DNA from: Eutreptiella sp. 'Long Island Sound 2002'
Lineage: Eukaryota; Euglenozoa; Euglenophyceae; Eutreptiales; Eutreptiaceae
Assembly: GCA_964036045.1 (NCBI GenBank)
Contig: OZ038385.1
Coordinates: 1,178,001 to 1,242,000 of the forward strand
Length of the DNA: 64,000 nt
Direction of reading: 5' to 3'
The notes beneath the pieces were generated by a model. That model saw only the letters and a program-made list of their open reading frames with translations, had not been told where the DNA came from and did no database searches. How positions within the stretch are numbered: position 1 is the stretch's first letter; each line of letters begins with the position of its first letter. Below are positions 48,490 through 60,103 of this stretch, in pieces. The position numbers and the translations under genes are program-made.

Positions 48490-49994
48490 CCTCCGAGGAT
48501 CGCCAGGATGACGTCCTGCACCACTTTCGGTGGCGCGAGGGTGTTGAGGCACCAGTGGTGCACCGCCGCCAGGCGTAGCCGGTGCTTGCGCTGCAGGGAG
48601 AACTCCCCGTCCGGCTGCAGCTGGAGTCCCAGCCAGGGGACGGAGTCCGCCGCTGGTACCCAGTGCCATGGGTTTTCCAGGTGGCGACAGAGGCGCAGCT
48701 GCAGGCCCGGGACCCCCACCGTGGTGGCCATGGCGCACTTGCGGGGGTTGAGCTCCATGCACATCATCCCCAGGTACGCGGCCACCGCCTCCACGCCCTC
48801 GACGAAGTGCTGCAGCGTGTGGGCCACTACCAGCAGGTCGTCGATGTAGGCCTGGATGAGGCCTTGCTCGGCCCCTCCCGGCGGGCGCAGGCGGTGCCCC
48901 TGCGCCCTGAGCAGGGGCTCCAGGAGGAGCGCGTACAGCAGGGGGCTCTCGGGGTTGCCCTGCCGGACGCCGCGCAGCATGTGGACGGGCTGCGTTAGCC
49001 CCTGTGCGGTGACGATGCGCAGCCTGGCGCACGTGTGGAGGAAGAGCAGGAGGTCGATGACCTCCGGCGGCACGGAGAGGTGGCGCAGGATGAGGTGGAG
49101 GGCGCCGTGCGGGGCGGTGTCGAAGGCCTTGCGGGCGTCGAAGGACAAAATATAGTTGGGCCTTCCCCGCTGGAGCTGCCGCTGCGCCATGAACAGTGGG
49201 GGGCCTGTGTTGGAGCCAGGGACGGCCTCTTGCTGCCAGTCGCTGACCACTCTGTGCCGTGTGAGCACTTCCGTGATGCGCTGGGTGAGGTGGCCCCTGA
49301 GCAGCTTCATGTCCAGCTGGCCCAGGGCTATGGGCCTGTAGTCGTCCAGTCTGGCGGAGCCCGGTACCTTGGGGCTGAGCCAGATGTGCGCGTCCCTCCA
49401 GTGCATCAGCGGCGGGGCGCTGCGGAGGATGGCCCAGTAGGAGTGGGCCGGGAGCCACTGGACGGGTGCCGGGTGGGCCTTGATGAAACGGGCCTCCACG
49501 TGGTTGGGACCTGGGGCCTTGCCATCGGCCTTGTCCAGGGCGGACTTCAGGTCCTGCATGGAGTACTGCTGGACCTGCGTCCAGGCCCCGTCAGGGACCC
49601 GGGGGACATGGCGGCCGAGGACTGCCTGGAAGCCTGGGAGGTCCACCGGGCGTTTGTCATACAGTTCCCGCCAGGAGGCGCGAACTGCGAACATCACGTT
49701 GTGGGCCTCCGTGAGGAGCGTTTCGGTGTTGGGGACCTGCACGTTCCAGAGGCCTGACGGGCCCAGGGCCTCTACCTCTATGGCTCCCCGCACGGCTTTC
49801 CCTCGCTGGGCGATATCGGGGGCGTGGCGGCGCCAGAAGTCCTTGATGGCGCGCTTGCGGTCTGCTCCAGGAGTGCGCGGAGTGGGCGAATGTCCTCTCC
49901 GAGGGCGGCTGCTTGCCTCTCCAGCTCCTCCTGTAGCTGGCCCTGTGTGGTCGGGCGGAACCCGGGCGACGCACCCCGCAGCTCCTCCTCCCAA
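48486..49994 (-). CDS. LINE (non-LTR) reverse transcriptase, ORF2 fragment
   Basis: 502 residues. The non-LTR reverse transcriptase domain (about 155-400) has KAPGPNHVEARFI (159-171), DYRPIALGQLDMKL (218-231), motif A YILSFDARKAFDTAPH (281-296), motif B RGVRQGNPESPLLYALLLEP (341-360) and the catalytic Y383-I-D-D followed by LLVV. All key residues are present. An endonuclease domain is missing: the 5' side is cut at 49,994 by the Harbinger-tip repeat. It would prime reverse transcription on nicked host DNA. This is the only intact-looking LINE RT in the window. Confidence 0.93.
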   Translation of the reverse strand: MGGGAAGCVARVPPDHTGPATGGAGEASSRPRRGHSPTPRTPGADRKRAIKDFWRRHAPDIAQRGKAVRGAIEVEALGPSGLWNVQVPNTETLLTEAHNVMFAVRASWRELYDKRPVDLPGFQAVLGRHVPRVPDGAWTQVQQYSMQDLKSALDKADGKAPGPNHVEARFIKAHPAPVQWLPAHSYWAILRSAPPLMHWRDAHIWLSPKVPGSARLDDYRPIALGQLDMKLLRGHLTQRITEVLTRHRVVSDWQQEAVPGSNTGPPLFMAQRQLQRGRPNYILSFDARKAFDTAPHGALHLILRHLSVPPEVIDLLLFLHTCARLRIVTAQGLTQPVHMLRGVRQGNPESPLLYALLLEPLLRAQGHRLRPPGGAEQGLIQAYIDDLLVVAHTLQHFVEGVEAVAAYLGMMCMELNPRKCAMATTVGVPGLQLRLCRHLENPWHWVPAADSVPWLGLQLQPDGEFSLQRKHRLRLAAVHHWCLNTLAPPKVVQDVILAILGG

Positions 49995-50275
49995 CCTTTA
50001 CGGATAACTGAAACTCCAGTTTAGGATTACGGTCAGGGTTAGGGTTAGGGTTAGGGTTAGGGTTTCGGTTACTGGCATACGGCAGGATAGGGCAGGGAAA
50101 GCAGGATACGGCAGTATACGGCAGATACGGCAGGATACGGCAGGATACGGCAGGATACGGCAGGATACGGCACGATACGGCAGGATACGGCAGGATACGG
50201 CAGTATACGGCAGGATATGACAGGATACGGCAGGATATGCGTATTACAGGAATACAGTCGTATTAGGGAAACCCC
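49995..50275 (+). repeat. Third copy of the Harbinger right tip
   Basis: ATAACTGAAACTCCAGTTTAGG, TTAGGG-like units, GGTTTCGGTTACTGGCATAC, GGCAGGATAC units and AGGGAAACCCC (50,265-50,275), then the same pol codon AGT as in the other two copies. Confidence 0.88.
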
Positions 50276-51520
50276 AGTGGGCTCTTTTCCGTACCTTTGG
50301 AGCTGTCAGGACGAAAAGAGTGTGGGCTGCGCTACGCATCCAAGACTAACTATCGTACTGAAAACTGCCAATTGGCCCGTCACGTTCTTGAAAATGGACT
50401 GGCGGCCCTTCAGGTAAACCTGGATGAGATCCAGGTGGAATTGTTTGCGAGCCAACAACAGCACATCATGCAGTTGTACTGCTCGAAACAATTAAACAAC
50501 GCTTTCCGTTTCTTCTGGAAAGCTATGGGCCTAGCGTATGCTAACCCTCCCTTCTCCCTGCTCGCGAAGGTTCTAACCAAAATCGCTTATGAGGGAGGAA
50601 GGGTTGTCATGTGCACCCCTGACTGGGGCTGCTCCCCTGAACGTGCATACTGGCGCCGTATGCTAGATCAAATGACCGTGGGAAGAGTGCAACTCCCTGG
50701 CGGTCCCGTCTATGTGCCTGAGGACTCAGACACAGCTATGCAGGCCCCTGAGTGGGCCAGTTTCTTATCCATCGTTGATGGATCTCTCAATCCTGTACCC
50801 CTGTGTGACCTAGACCAGGTGCTACTGAAAGAGGTCATGGCCGAAAATCGTGGCCTGACCCTTTCTGATCTCAACAATCGATCTCCTGAGCACCTATCTG
50901 CCATGCTTACGCGGTGTGAGTCTCCCGATGACTATCTGGAACCTGCAGCTGTTAAGAAGGATGCTGACGACCAACTGTCTGAGATCGCCAGCACTATCCC
51001 TCCTGTTGATCCCAGCTGTGTTGACCTAAAACACAGTGCCTTCCTAGCGCAGCTGTTGCTGGAGGAGGTAGATCTAGAGTCCACCTCAGAACCTGCTTCC
51101 CCTGTTGGGAAGCCAGTGCTACACATGCAGCCTATGCACACAGGTGAACCCGTGGCCCGGAGTCCAGACGCTCTAGCGCGGCCTGCTTCTAATAACATGC
51201 CACTGTCTGAGCATGACACTCAGGAACTCCGACGGCTGTTGTACCTGAAGACGGAAGGTATTGAGCGCCAAGAGCGGCTGCAATACCTCAGACAGACCTG
51301 GAAATCCTCCATCTGGTCTGAGGAGGACGATGATTCCTTTACGCTGCCTGATCCTGAGATACCCCCAGTGTATTCTTTGCACTATGAGCAGCAATGTTCC
51401 CCTGAGTGGGACGATGGTTCGGTGCCTGCCGAAACTTCTGATCGACAGAAAAAGAAAGAACATGGAAAGAGCAACCTCCATGCTGAGGAGGATTTGCTGA
51501 AACAAACTCGAGAGTCTTAA
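50276..51520 (+). pseudogene. pol: Gypsy pol copy: methyltransferase-like domain and linker
   Basis: About 415 residues, closely related to 32,302-33,540. The methyltransferase-like domain keeps AYANPPFSLLAKVLTK and MCTPDWG. The acidic linker is complete. A one-base insertion around 51,500 (near GATTTGCTGAAACAAAC) moves the frame to an early TAA at 51,518-51,520. Confidence 0.82.
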
Positions 51521-52500
51521 CCTTGACCCCCGACTGATGAAACTGCTGATAACCTATGAGGAGGTGTTCGGCGCCTTGCCGCCCCCCCCTCTCTTGTAAA
51601 AAACTGGTTCAGATGGACCTGAAACTGAAGCCTGCCTTTGAAAAGACGCAAGTGAGGCGTCGTACCTATCCCGCTCCACAGGAACATCTGGAAGAAATCG
51701 AGCGCCAGATCCAGGAATGTATTGATGCTGGCCTCGTAGAGGAATATGAGAAGGGGGACTACCCCCATCAGTGCAGTCCCTGTTTCCTCGCTGCTAAACC
51801 AGGGTCGACTGCCCTATGACTGGTTGTTGACTATGGTGAGGTCAACAAGAAAACCCAGAACCACTCAGGGAGTATTCCTAACATGGAAAATACCCTGGAG
51901 CGTATTGCCAAATGCAGGTAACGCTCTGGTTTCTGGCAGGTGGACCTAACCGCCGCAGCTCAGGAGCTGCTGGTCTTTGTAACCCCTAAGGGTCGTGTAT
52001 TTAAGTGGAAGGTCATGCCTTTCCGGGTGGCTAATGCCCGAGCGCTCTTCCAAGAGCTAATGAACAAAATTTTGTACATACTGAGGCGCAGGCCTCTAGT
52101 ACAAGAGTTGATTTCTCGGGGTGCAGAAATGGAGGCCCACATCGACGACGTGAGTTTGGGTACTAATACCCAAGAGGACCATGTCCTTCTCCTCCTTGAA
52201 TGTTTCATTGTTTGTCAAGAAAACCATCTCGAATCAAACTCGAAAAATGCGAGTTTATGAAAGAGGAGATGGAATATCTGGGTTTCGACGTGGGGTATGG
52301 TTGGTGAAAACCAGCCGCGTCTAAGATGCAGCCCCTACAGGACATGCAGATTCGCGATGACCCTAAGAAGGGTCTACACGACGTGAGGAGTTTTGTGGGC
52401 GCCTGTAATTTCTATCGGCGTCACATCCACAATTTTACCTACTCCTCTGCCCCCCTCACTGACCTAATCAAGAAAACTACTCCCTGGACGTGGACCTGAA
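51521..52500 (+). pseudogene. pol: Gypsy pol copy: decayed reverse transcriptase
   Basis: RT sequence is spread over several frames: KLVQMDLKLKPAFEKTQVRR and IQECIDAGLVEEYEKGDYPH (51,556-51,815), then QVDLTAAAQELLVFVTPKGR and MPFRVANARALFQELMNKIL (51,940-52,230). The catalytic motif reads H-I-D-D (about 52,137-52,148), keeping the Asp that element M has lost. Shifts occur near 51,815 and 52,225. At about 52,497 the sequence jumps into integrase, deleting RNase H and most of the integrase zinc finger. Confidence 0.8.
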
Positions 52501-52512
52501 CTGAGGTCTCGT

Positions 52513-53248
52513 ATGCAGACCATTGTGGATGCTTGTGGCTGTCATGCCAGCAAGCAAAGCGACGGTAGGGATAGGGGCCTGATGTCCAGCTTACCCATAC
52601 CCTATTGTGCTAACTCCCTTCTCTATGTGGATTTCATCCATGGCCTACCACGCGTTGGCGGCTATGATAGTTGCTTAGTGGTCACCTGTGGCCTATCTCG
52701 CTTGACCCGTGTGTTCCCTTGCAATAAGAAAATCACAGGTGAGCAGACTGTGAAAATGTTGGTCGAAAAATGGTTGGAACCCTATGGAGCACCCCAGCAG
52801 GTGCACTCTGATGAAGATGTACGCATCCGCAGTGACACCGGGTGCTACAAACGAGTGCTAAATGCCCTCAACGTAAGCGAACAAAGGTGTGCCCTATACC
52901 CACACGTCTAACCCTCTCTGTGAGAGACAAAACCGTGTGGTGGAGCAAAACCTAAGAATTCTGATGAAACAGGGGCGTACCAAGGACTGGGTATGCCTAG
53001 TGCCCTGGGCACTGCTGACCATGAACTCACAGCAGAGCTCTTCTACAGGTTTCACCCCCCACGAACTGTTTCATGGAGGACGACCTGCTTGGTTCTGCAA
53101 AACCCCCTTTCCTGAGGACTTCAAGAGCCCTGTGGGAGATTGGCTGGAACACGAGCAGTCTCTGGCTAACCAGGCTGGGACTAACCTGAGACACATTCGT
53201 GACCGTGAACTGAGCCGACGGAACTGCCTACGGCGACCTGCTAGCTTA
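52513..53248 (+). pseudogene. pol: Gypsy pol copy: integrase
   Basis: Catalytic region present: YVDFIHGLPRVGGYDSCLVV (first Asp), HSDEDVRIRSD (second Asp) and NPLCERQNRVVEQN (Glu). One frameshift at about 52,880-52,890 joins two frames (52,513-52,911 and 52,889 onward). Coding runs to TTA at 53,246-53,248, where an LTR-derived segment beginning GTAAGA follows. Confidence 0.85.
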
Positions 53249-53818
53249 GTAAGAAAAAGTCACTACCATGTCTTTCTTGGGGTACTTGATCCAGGCTACA
53301 GCGCCCCTTTTTGCCTAAGGAAGTGCTGAGACTAACACTTAAACATTTTTGTTTCTCTTATGAAGCTTTAAGTACACTTTCTCAGCAACTAGGGTGAAAA
53401 CTCTAGCTCCCCCATGAAGTTCACCCCTACCACTCAAAGGAGCGGAGGTATCATCCCTCATGGAGGTTATACCGAAATAAAGTAGGCACTCCATGCCTTC
53501 GGCCTTGTAGGTTAAGCCTAGTGGTCTCCCACCTCAGGACCCCTATACTCAAATGTTACTACTACTTATTGTGGTTGCAGATTGTAAATGTTTCTGACTT
53601 CAGTTGCTTGGCCAAGTCATTTCCTGTGTCTGGCCTAACTCCTATGCCCCAGATTCCTAACCAACTCCATTTCATCCAATAGAGTGCACATGAAGTGCTT
53701 GGTGCTATCTTGGAGGCCTGAGTCATGAGTCATGAGTCAGCTTTCACATAAAATCGTTTGTTTTGTTTATGAAACCATTTGAGTTGCATATTTGATTCCT
53801 CATTTGTCCATATGCAAG
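53248..53818 (+). mobile_element. LTR-derived segment with intron-like ends between integrase and chromodomain
   Basis: From AGTAAGAAAAAGTCAC onward it matches the 5' LTR of element H (5,415-5,972) along about 560 bp. It starts GTAAGA (53,249) and ends GCAAG (53,818). Removing 53,249-53,818 joins integrase to chromodomain codons in phase 0, aligning well with the continuous protein of element M. The last ~150 bp of the LTR are missing and no TSD is evident. A copy of the same arrangement is at 60,104-60,604. Confidence 0.7.
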
Positions 53819-54262
53819 GTTGGTTTCCTTGTTTTGGTTCACCATTCACGCCTACCCTCCTGGCCATGTAACTGCCTACAGGACCCTTATTTTGGACCCT
53901 ATCGTATCATCAGGATCGATGGATCCAGGATCCATGTCAGGTGCAGTCCACGTCTAGGTGGTGAACTGCTATGTGCACCTAAACAGTTGATGCACTATCA
54001 CTCCCCTGAAGATTTGTCCTGGGATGAGTGGCGCCTCAGCAACAGTGAGGTCGAGCGTATAGACCTGGAGAACGCTGCCAATCCAGAGGAGGCAGACGAA
54101 CTCGAAGAGATGACTGCCCATGAGATGGCAGACGATGGTTACTACGTGGTTGCAGGTATTGCTCGCCAGGAGTATAAACAGGGCTGGAAATTCCTAACCC
54201 TGTGGGATGGCTATGGGTTATCTGAGGCGACCTGGGAACCTATGTCAGCCTTCATACAACCC
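53819..54262 (+). pseudogene. pol: Gypsy pol copy: chromodomain, C-terminally truncated
   Basis: LVLVHHSRLPSWPCN, DPYFGPYRIIRIDGSRIHVR and the chromodomain YYVVAGIARQEYKQGWKFLT...WDGYGLSEATWEPMSAFIQP. Similarity to 60,605-61,153 stops right after AFIQP at about 54,262, where unrelated sequence begins. Confidence 0.85.
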
Positions 54263-54900
54263 CAGTCAGGCGCGCGCGCTGGGTTCCTGTCCCAGAATGA
54301 AATAAAAAGAAGGGTAAACCACGCCCAAAAAATGTTCTGAATAGCTGAAAATAAAGCTAGATCGCATAAAAAACGCTTAGGCCAAAAAGCGCGCTGCGAA
54401 ACGCGTAAAAACGCGACGAAAACTTTTTCGACGTGAAAACGGTGAATAGTGTACGCCGTAAGCACCGTTACGCTTGTAGAACCCTAACGCCGTCCCTTCC
54501 GTCGTCTAACTCGCTATAGGCGCAAAGAAAAACGCGTCGCGAGCAGCGCGTAAAACTCGAAAATTTTTCATAACTCGCCACGACCCCTGACGTCACGCCC
54601 TGCCGCCTTTTTCTTCTTCTTCTCCATGCACCTCCCTCCCCACCCTCCTGCCCATCACTCCCCTTTCCCTGCAGCTCAGGCGGTGGCCCTGGGGGAACGC
54701 GGTAAACCCTTAGCAATGGACACCAACACGCCCCATGACGCCACGCACAGGTACAAGGCCAAGAACATCAAGAACGGCGGGTAGCACGTAAGACACTGCA
54801 GCGTACATGGTCTTGCTGCACGCGAGTGTGTTGGGTGGTGTATAATTTTATTTTATTTCCAAAAGCCAAAAAGATATTTTACGAAATTTTGCAGCGGTTT
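54263..54900. other. Unassigned stretch between Gypsy copy and GC-rich repeat D
   Basis: Rich in ACGCG/CGCGT words around 54,370-54,560. No gene recognised. Confidence 0.4.
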
Positions 54901-54929
54901 TTCAAGTAGGTACAACCACACCCACGCGA

Positions 54930-57340
54930 GAAACAAACCCAACAAAGCGGCGGGACAGGACACCACGGCACCACGCGGCAGCACAGCACCACGGGGCACA
55001 GCACAGGGGAGCAGGGCATCGAGGGAGAGCGGGCCACACAGCAACACCGCACAGGGCAGAGATGACAAGAAACGCACAACACGACACCCCAGGGCGCACA
55101 CGGCACAAAGCACAAGGGCGAACAACACCACGCAGCGACACACCACAGCAAAACACACACAGCGCGGGGGGACAAGACAGAACACGGCGCCAGAAGGCAC
55201 AGGACCCCAAGACGACAGACAGCGCCTCAGGACACAACACAGTGCGCGGCAGCACCAAACGGAGCAAAGCGAAACAACACAGCGCACAACAACGCAACGC
55301 CAGGCGGCACAACGCGCAGCAACACGGCGCAGCACAGCACCCAGGGACACACCACAGCACGCCACCGAGACATGACACCAGGAGCCACCAGGACCCACCA
55401 GGAGACAACAGAGGACAGCCAGGCCCAACAGCAAACACACAAACACAACAGGCAACAACACAAAACACCAGCCAGCCCCGCGAGGGCCAGAGAGCACTGA
55501 ACAGAGAGCAACGACGCAGGCACACCAGCACAGCACCGCACGGGCAGAGCACAGAAACAGAAACGACCCGGAACCGGCCCGGAGCCCCAGAACCAACGGG
55601 GAACAACAGGAAACCAGCGCCACCAGCAAGGAGAAAAACAAAAAAAGAAGACAGGGCACCACAGCACAGCACCACACGGCAGCACAGCGCCACAGGACAC
55701 AGCACAGGGGAGCAGGACACCACAGGGAAGACGCCGAGCGACGGCCAGACCAGACACTGGCACCAAAGCGGACACACACCACCAAACGACAACGCCGGGT
55801 AACCAGAGCCACCAGCAGAACCCCAACAAAAGGCAGCGATACCAGGAACCACCGACACCAGCCACCAGAAACAGCACAAGCGACGCGCACAGCACAACGA
55901 AAGGGCACCAGCACAGCGCAGCACAGCACCGCACAGGGCGGAGAGGACAGGGAACACACAGCACGACACCCCAGAACACACACAGCAGACGCGCAGCGCC
56001 AAGAAACAAACAACAGGCGCAGGCCATGACGGAAACAAACGGCAGAGCACGACAGCACACCACCACATGACAGCACAGCGCAACAGAACACAACACGGGG
56101 CAGCGGAACACGAAGACACACCAGGCCGAACCACACGGCGGCGAGCCACGCGGCCAGACAAGGACAGCACCACCGAAGCACGACACCAAGACCCACCAGG
56201 AGACAGCAGAGGACAGCCAGGCCCAAAAGCCAACACCACGCAACAGCAGCCAGCGCACACAAAGCAACGGCAGGAACAGCACCACCGAGGCACACGCGGG
56301 CACAGCCCGACGGCCCAAGACACACAAACCCGCCCCGCACCGCACAACCGGCCAAAAAAAAGGAAAAACAAATGGAAAAAGGAAAAACAAGAAACAAAGG
56401 AAAAAAAAAGGGGGGGGGGGGCGCAGAGGCCTCAGGCAACCGGAAAGCAGGAAACGCCAGAGACAACAGGGGCGGGGGGGCCCAAAAAGAAAGGGGGGGG
56501 GGGCGACAAGACGCCAAGGCCCAAGGCACCCGGGGCCGGAAAACACGCAAAGCAGGACACAACGAGGCCGCAACGAGGGGGGATAGGGGAAAAAGAAAAA
56601 AAAAATCAGGAACGACCACATACAGGGCAACCCCAGCCCGGAGGGGGCCGAACAAGCAAAGAGCGAACCAAGAACAGCCAAAGGAAAGGTGAGGCGCACC
56701 AGAACGGGACCGGGAGGCCGGCCCGCCCGACCCCGCCAAGCGAGGCACACACACGCACACACGCGCGGGACCCGAGCGTGGCATCCTCCGACCCGAAAGG
56801 GGCGGTGTTGGCGTCCACACGAAACAGCCCCGGTGCACCGGCCGAGTCCCCCGTCGCAAGACGGACGGTACGGGAAACCGGACGCGTCAGTGACCGGGTC
56901 CACACACGCCAAACCACTGCAGCGCACGCAGCCCAACACGGAAGCCGGAGGGACCCGCCAGGGACAACCCCATCCCGGGGCCCCGAACGGGTAGGACGCG
57001 GAGCGCGCCCAGCCCCCTTGCCTCAGCAGGGGCCAGCGGCAGGCACCATGAGCCCGGTTCTCCGCCGGCCTCCACGTGCCCCGCGCAGCCACCCAGTAAA
57101 GCCGGGGGCGACAGCCCCCCGGGCTGGGGGAAGGCACCACGCCGATCGGGAAAGCCGACCAGAGCACCGAGAGCGACCGGACCGGACGAGGAGCGGCGCA
57201 CAAAAGCGGGGCCACGAGGCACGCCAGAGAGGCACGCCGCCGGCCACAACCACGGCACAAGGACAGGTGCCAAGCCACAACGGCCACCGGGTGCCGCGAA
57301 CCCGGGAAGCGCGTACAACACACGACGAACCGCGGCACGG
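54930..57340 (+). repeat. Nearly T-free plus strand, 5' part of repeat element D
   Basis: Long stretches contain no T at all (for example 55,261-55,370, 55,501-55,740) and about 1% T overall in the core. Words such as CAGCACAGCACC, CACCACAGG and GACAGCCAGGCCCAA recur. Larger blocks recur after about 800-900 bp (55,375 to 56,180; 55,040 to 55,930). Minus-strand frames of 490-720 codons exist because stop codons need an A there; they are not genes. Confidence 0.85.
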
Positions 57341-59190
57341 GATAAGGTGCCAAGGACAGCCGGGCCCCCACGCCCGCACAGCGCACGCACGGCTAGTGGG
57401 AAGCGGGCCCCGGCCGCACGCCCGAAAGGACGGGTGTTCGGGGGAGGGAGAGCGCCCAACCCCGGACCCCCCACACCCAGGCAAGAGGCGCCCACCCCGG
57501 GCACCCTCATGCCGCCCCCACAGCACGCAAGAGCGCGCGCTGTGGGGTTGGTGACGGGTCCCCACGCCTGCACCCCCCGCACCCAAAGCCAGTGGGTAGT
57601 GGGCTCCGGCCGCACGCCCGAACGGACGAGAGGTTGGGGGTGGGAGAGCACCCTTCCCCGGACGCCCCACACCCTGGCAGGAGGCGCCCCCCCCGGGCAC
57701 CCTCATGCCGCCAGCACAGCGCGCAAAGGCGCGCGCTGTGGGGTTGGTGACGGGTCCCCACGCCCGCACCCCCCGCACCCACAGCCAGTGGGTAGTGGGC
57801 CCCGGCTGCACGCCCAAACGGACGAGAGGTCGGGGTCGGGAGAGCGCCCGTCCCCCGACGCTCCACACCCAGGCAAGAGGCGCCCACCCCGGGCACCCTC
57901 ATGCTGCCCACACAGCACGCAAGAGCGCGCGCTGTGGGGTTGGTGACGGGTCCCCACGCCCGCACCCGCCGCACCCACAGCCAGTGGGTAGTGGGCCCCG
58001 GCTGCACGCCCAAACCGACGAGAGGTCGGGGGTGGGAGAGCCCCTGTCCGCGGACGCCCCACACCCAGGCAAGAGGCGACCCCCCCGGGCACCCTCATGC
58101 CGCCCCCACAGCACGCAAGAGCGCGCGCTGTGGGGTCGCTGACGTGTCCCCACGCCCGCACCCCCCGCACCCACAGCCAGTGGGTAGTTGGGCACACACC
58201 CACACCCCAGCCCACAGCACGTGGCCAGCGAGCCCCGGCTGCCCGCGCAGAGGGCGGGCAGCCGGGGGAGGGGGAGCGCCTGACCCCAGACGCCCCTCAC
58301 AACGGCGGACGGCACCCCCCCCGGGGACGCCCTACCGCCACCTCCATGGCGCGCAACGCCAGCCCGCAGGGGCACGCGCCGTGGGGCCGGTGCTTGGTCC
58401 TCACGTCCGCACCGACCGCACCCGGGACAGACGGGTCGCGGAACCCTGGCTGCCTGCTCCAGAGGACGGGCGGCCGGGGGAGGGACAGCGCCTGACACCA
58501 GACGCCCCTCACAACGGTGGCAGGCCAACCCCCCCGGGGACGGCCCCCCACCACCCCCGCGGCACGCAGCCCCCACAGGGCCTGCAGGCCAAGGGGACAG
58601 TGTTGGGCCCCCACACCCACACACCCGCGCCCACAGCACGTGGGTGGCGGACCCCAACAGCCCGCCAGGTGGGCGGGCAGTCGGGGGAGGGACAGCGCCT
58701 GACCTCAGACGCCCTTCACAATGGTGGAAGGCACCCCCCCCGGGGACGCCCATCCGCCACCCCCACGGCGCGCAATGCCGGCCCGCAAGGGCGCACGCTG
58801 TGGGGCCGGCGCTGGATCCCCACGCCTGCACCAACCGCACCCGGGACACACAGGTCCCCGAAACCAGGCTGCCCGCTCAAGAGGACGGGCGGTCGGGGGA
58901 GGGACAGCGCCTGACAACAGACGCCCCTCACAATGGTGGAAGGCACCCCCCCCGGGGACGCCGTTCCGCCAGCCCCACAGCGAGCTACGCCGGCCCGCAA
59001 GGGCGCACGCTGTGGGGCCGGTACTGGGTTCCCACGCCCGCAGCGACCGCACCCGGGACACACGGGTCGCGGAACCCTGGCTGCCCGCTCCAGAGGATGG
59101 GCGGTCGGGGGAGGGACAGCGCCTGACACCAGACGCCCCTCACAACGGTGGCAGCCCACCCCCCCCGGGGACGGCCCCCCGCCACCCCCG
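57341..59190 (+). repeat. Tandem array of about 196-215-bp GC-rich units in element D
   Basis: Units with CGCGCGCTGTGGGGTTGGTGACGGGTCCCC-type text (positions 57,537, 57,734, 57,930, 58,127) are 196-197 bp apart; later units (58,350, 58,775, 58,985) are longer and diverged. One unit remnant is also found in copy A (about 7,625-7,705, reverse). Confidence 0.82.
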
Positions 59191-60102
59191 CGGCACGCAG
59201 CTCCCACAGGGCATACGCCACGGACTCGCCCGACGAGGGGCGCACAGCCCCAAGCCAGGTAGGGGGGAACCAGGACCGGACCGCCCCCCCCCAAGCACGC
59301 CAGACGGAGCAAGGGACCGGGGCAGGACACGCGGAGGGGCATGGACCACGTGGAACGGCCCTACCAGTGCCCAGTGCCGGGACCGCGCGAGGTGCGCACG
59401 CCACACCACCCAGGGGAGGGGGGGAGCGGACGCCGCCGGAGCGCGAGCGCACACACACGCAAAGGGCACGCGGGGACTACCAGAAGGGCAACCAGACCGA
59501 GTTCGCGGAACGCACATACCGCGTGGAATGGCGTACCAGCGAGCGAGGATAAGGGACACCCGGACGGGACGGCCCGCCACACGCAGCGCGGGACACGCGG
59601 GGCGAGAAAGGGGAAACGGGGAAGACACAACACCAGGTACCGGCCCGGCCCCCCCGAACCGGCCGCGAGCGCCGTGCACACACGGACGGGGCACTGCACC
59701 CGCCAAGGCAGTAGTGGCGCACTGCGCCACGCCCCAGCTCCTATGCTAGGCAGCCTCCGCGCCAGCCCAAGGGGGTCCCACTGGCGACAAGCCAGTAGCA
59801 CGGGCCCGGCGGCGCCGGCGCCCCGGGGGACCATGCATTAGGGGGGCAACGCGGTGGGTAAGCGCCCGCAGCCACGGCTGCGAATTGATGCACTGCCCTG
59901 GGAGTGGCGAAACTGGGAGGCCGGGGAGGGACGGGGCTCCGAGCCCTGTGAACCCGGGGGACTCCGCCACCAGGCAGGAGGTGCGTCTTGGAGGGCCCCC
60001 CACTAGGACCCGGTGGGGAGGATATCACCTGGCCCGACCAGGTGGCCCCCTGGGGCCGAAAGGCATCTAGTACCCGCAAAATCAAACCTCAAACCTGAAA
60101 CC
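59191..60102 (+). mobile_element. LINE 3' end (copy D)
   Basis: Best-preserved copy of the family shared with A, B and C. Ends AAATCAAACCTCAAACCTGAAACC at about 60,079-60,102 and is inserted in an LTR-derived segment (compare 53,308, CTTTTTGCCTAAGG). With the array and T-free region upstream it may form one element of about 5.2 kb without an ORF2. Confidence 0.8.
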
Positions 60103-60103
60103 T

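Noticed and set aside
54853-57386. Open frames of 490-720 codons on the minus strand rich in Cys, Val, Leu
   Set aside because: The minus strand has almost no A there, so stop codons cannot occur. The text is repetitive and matches no protein.
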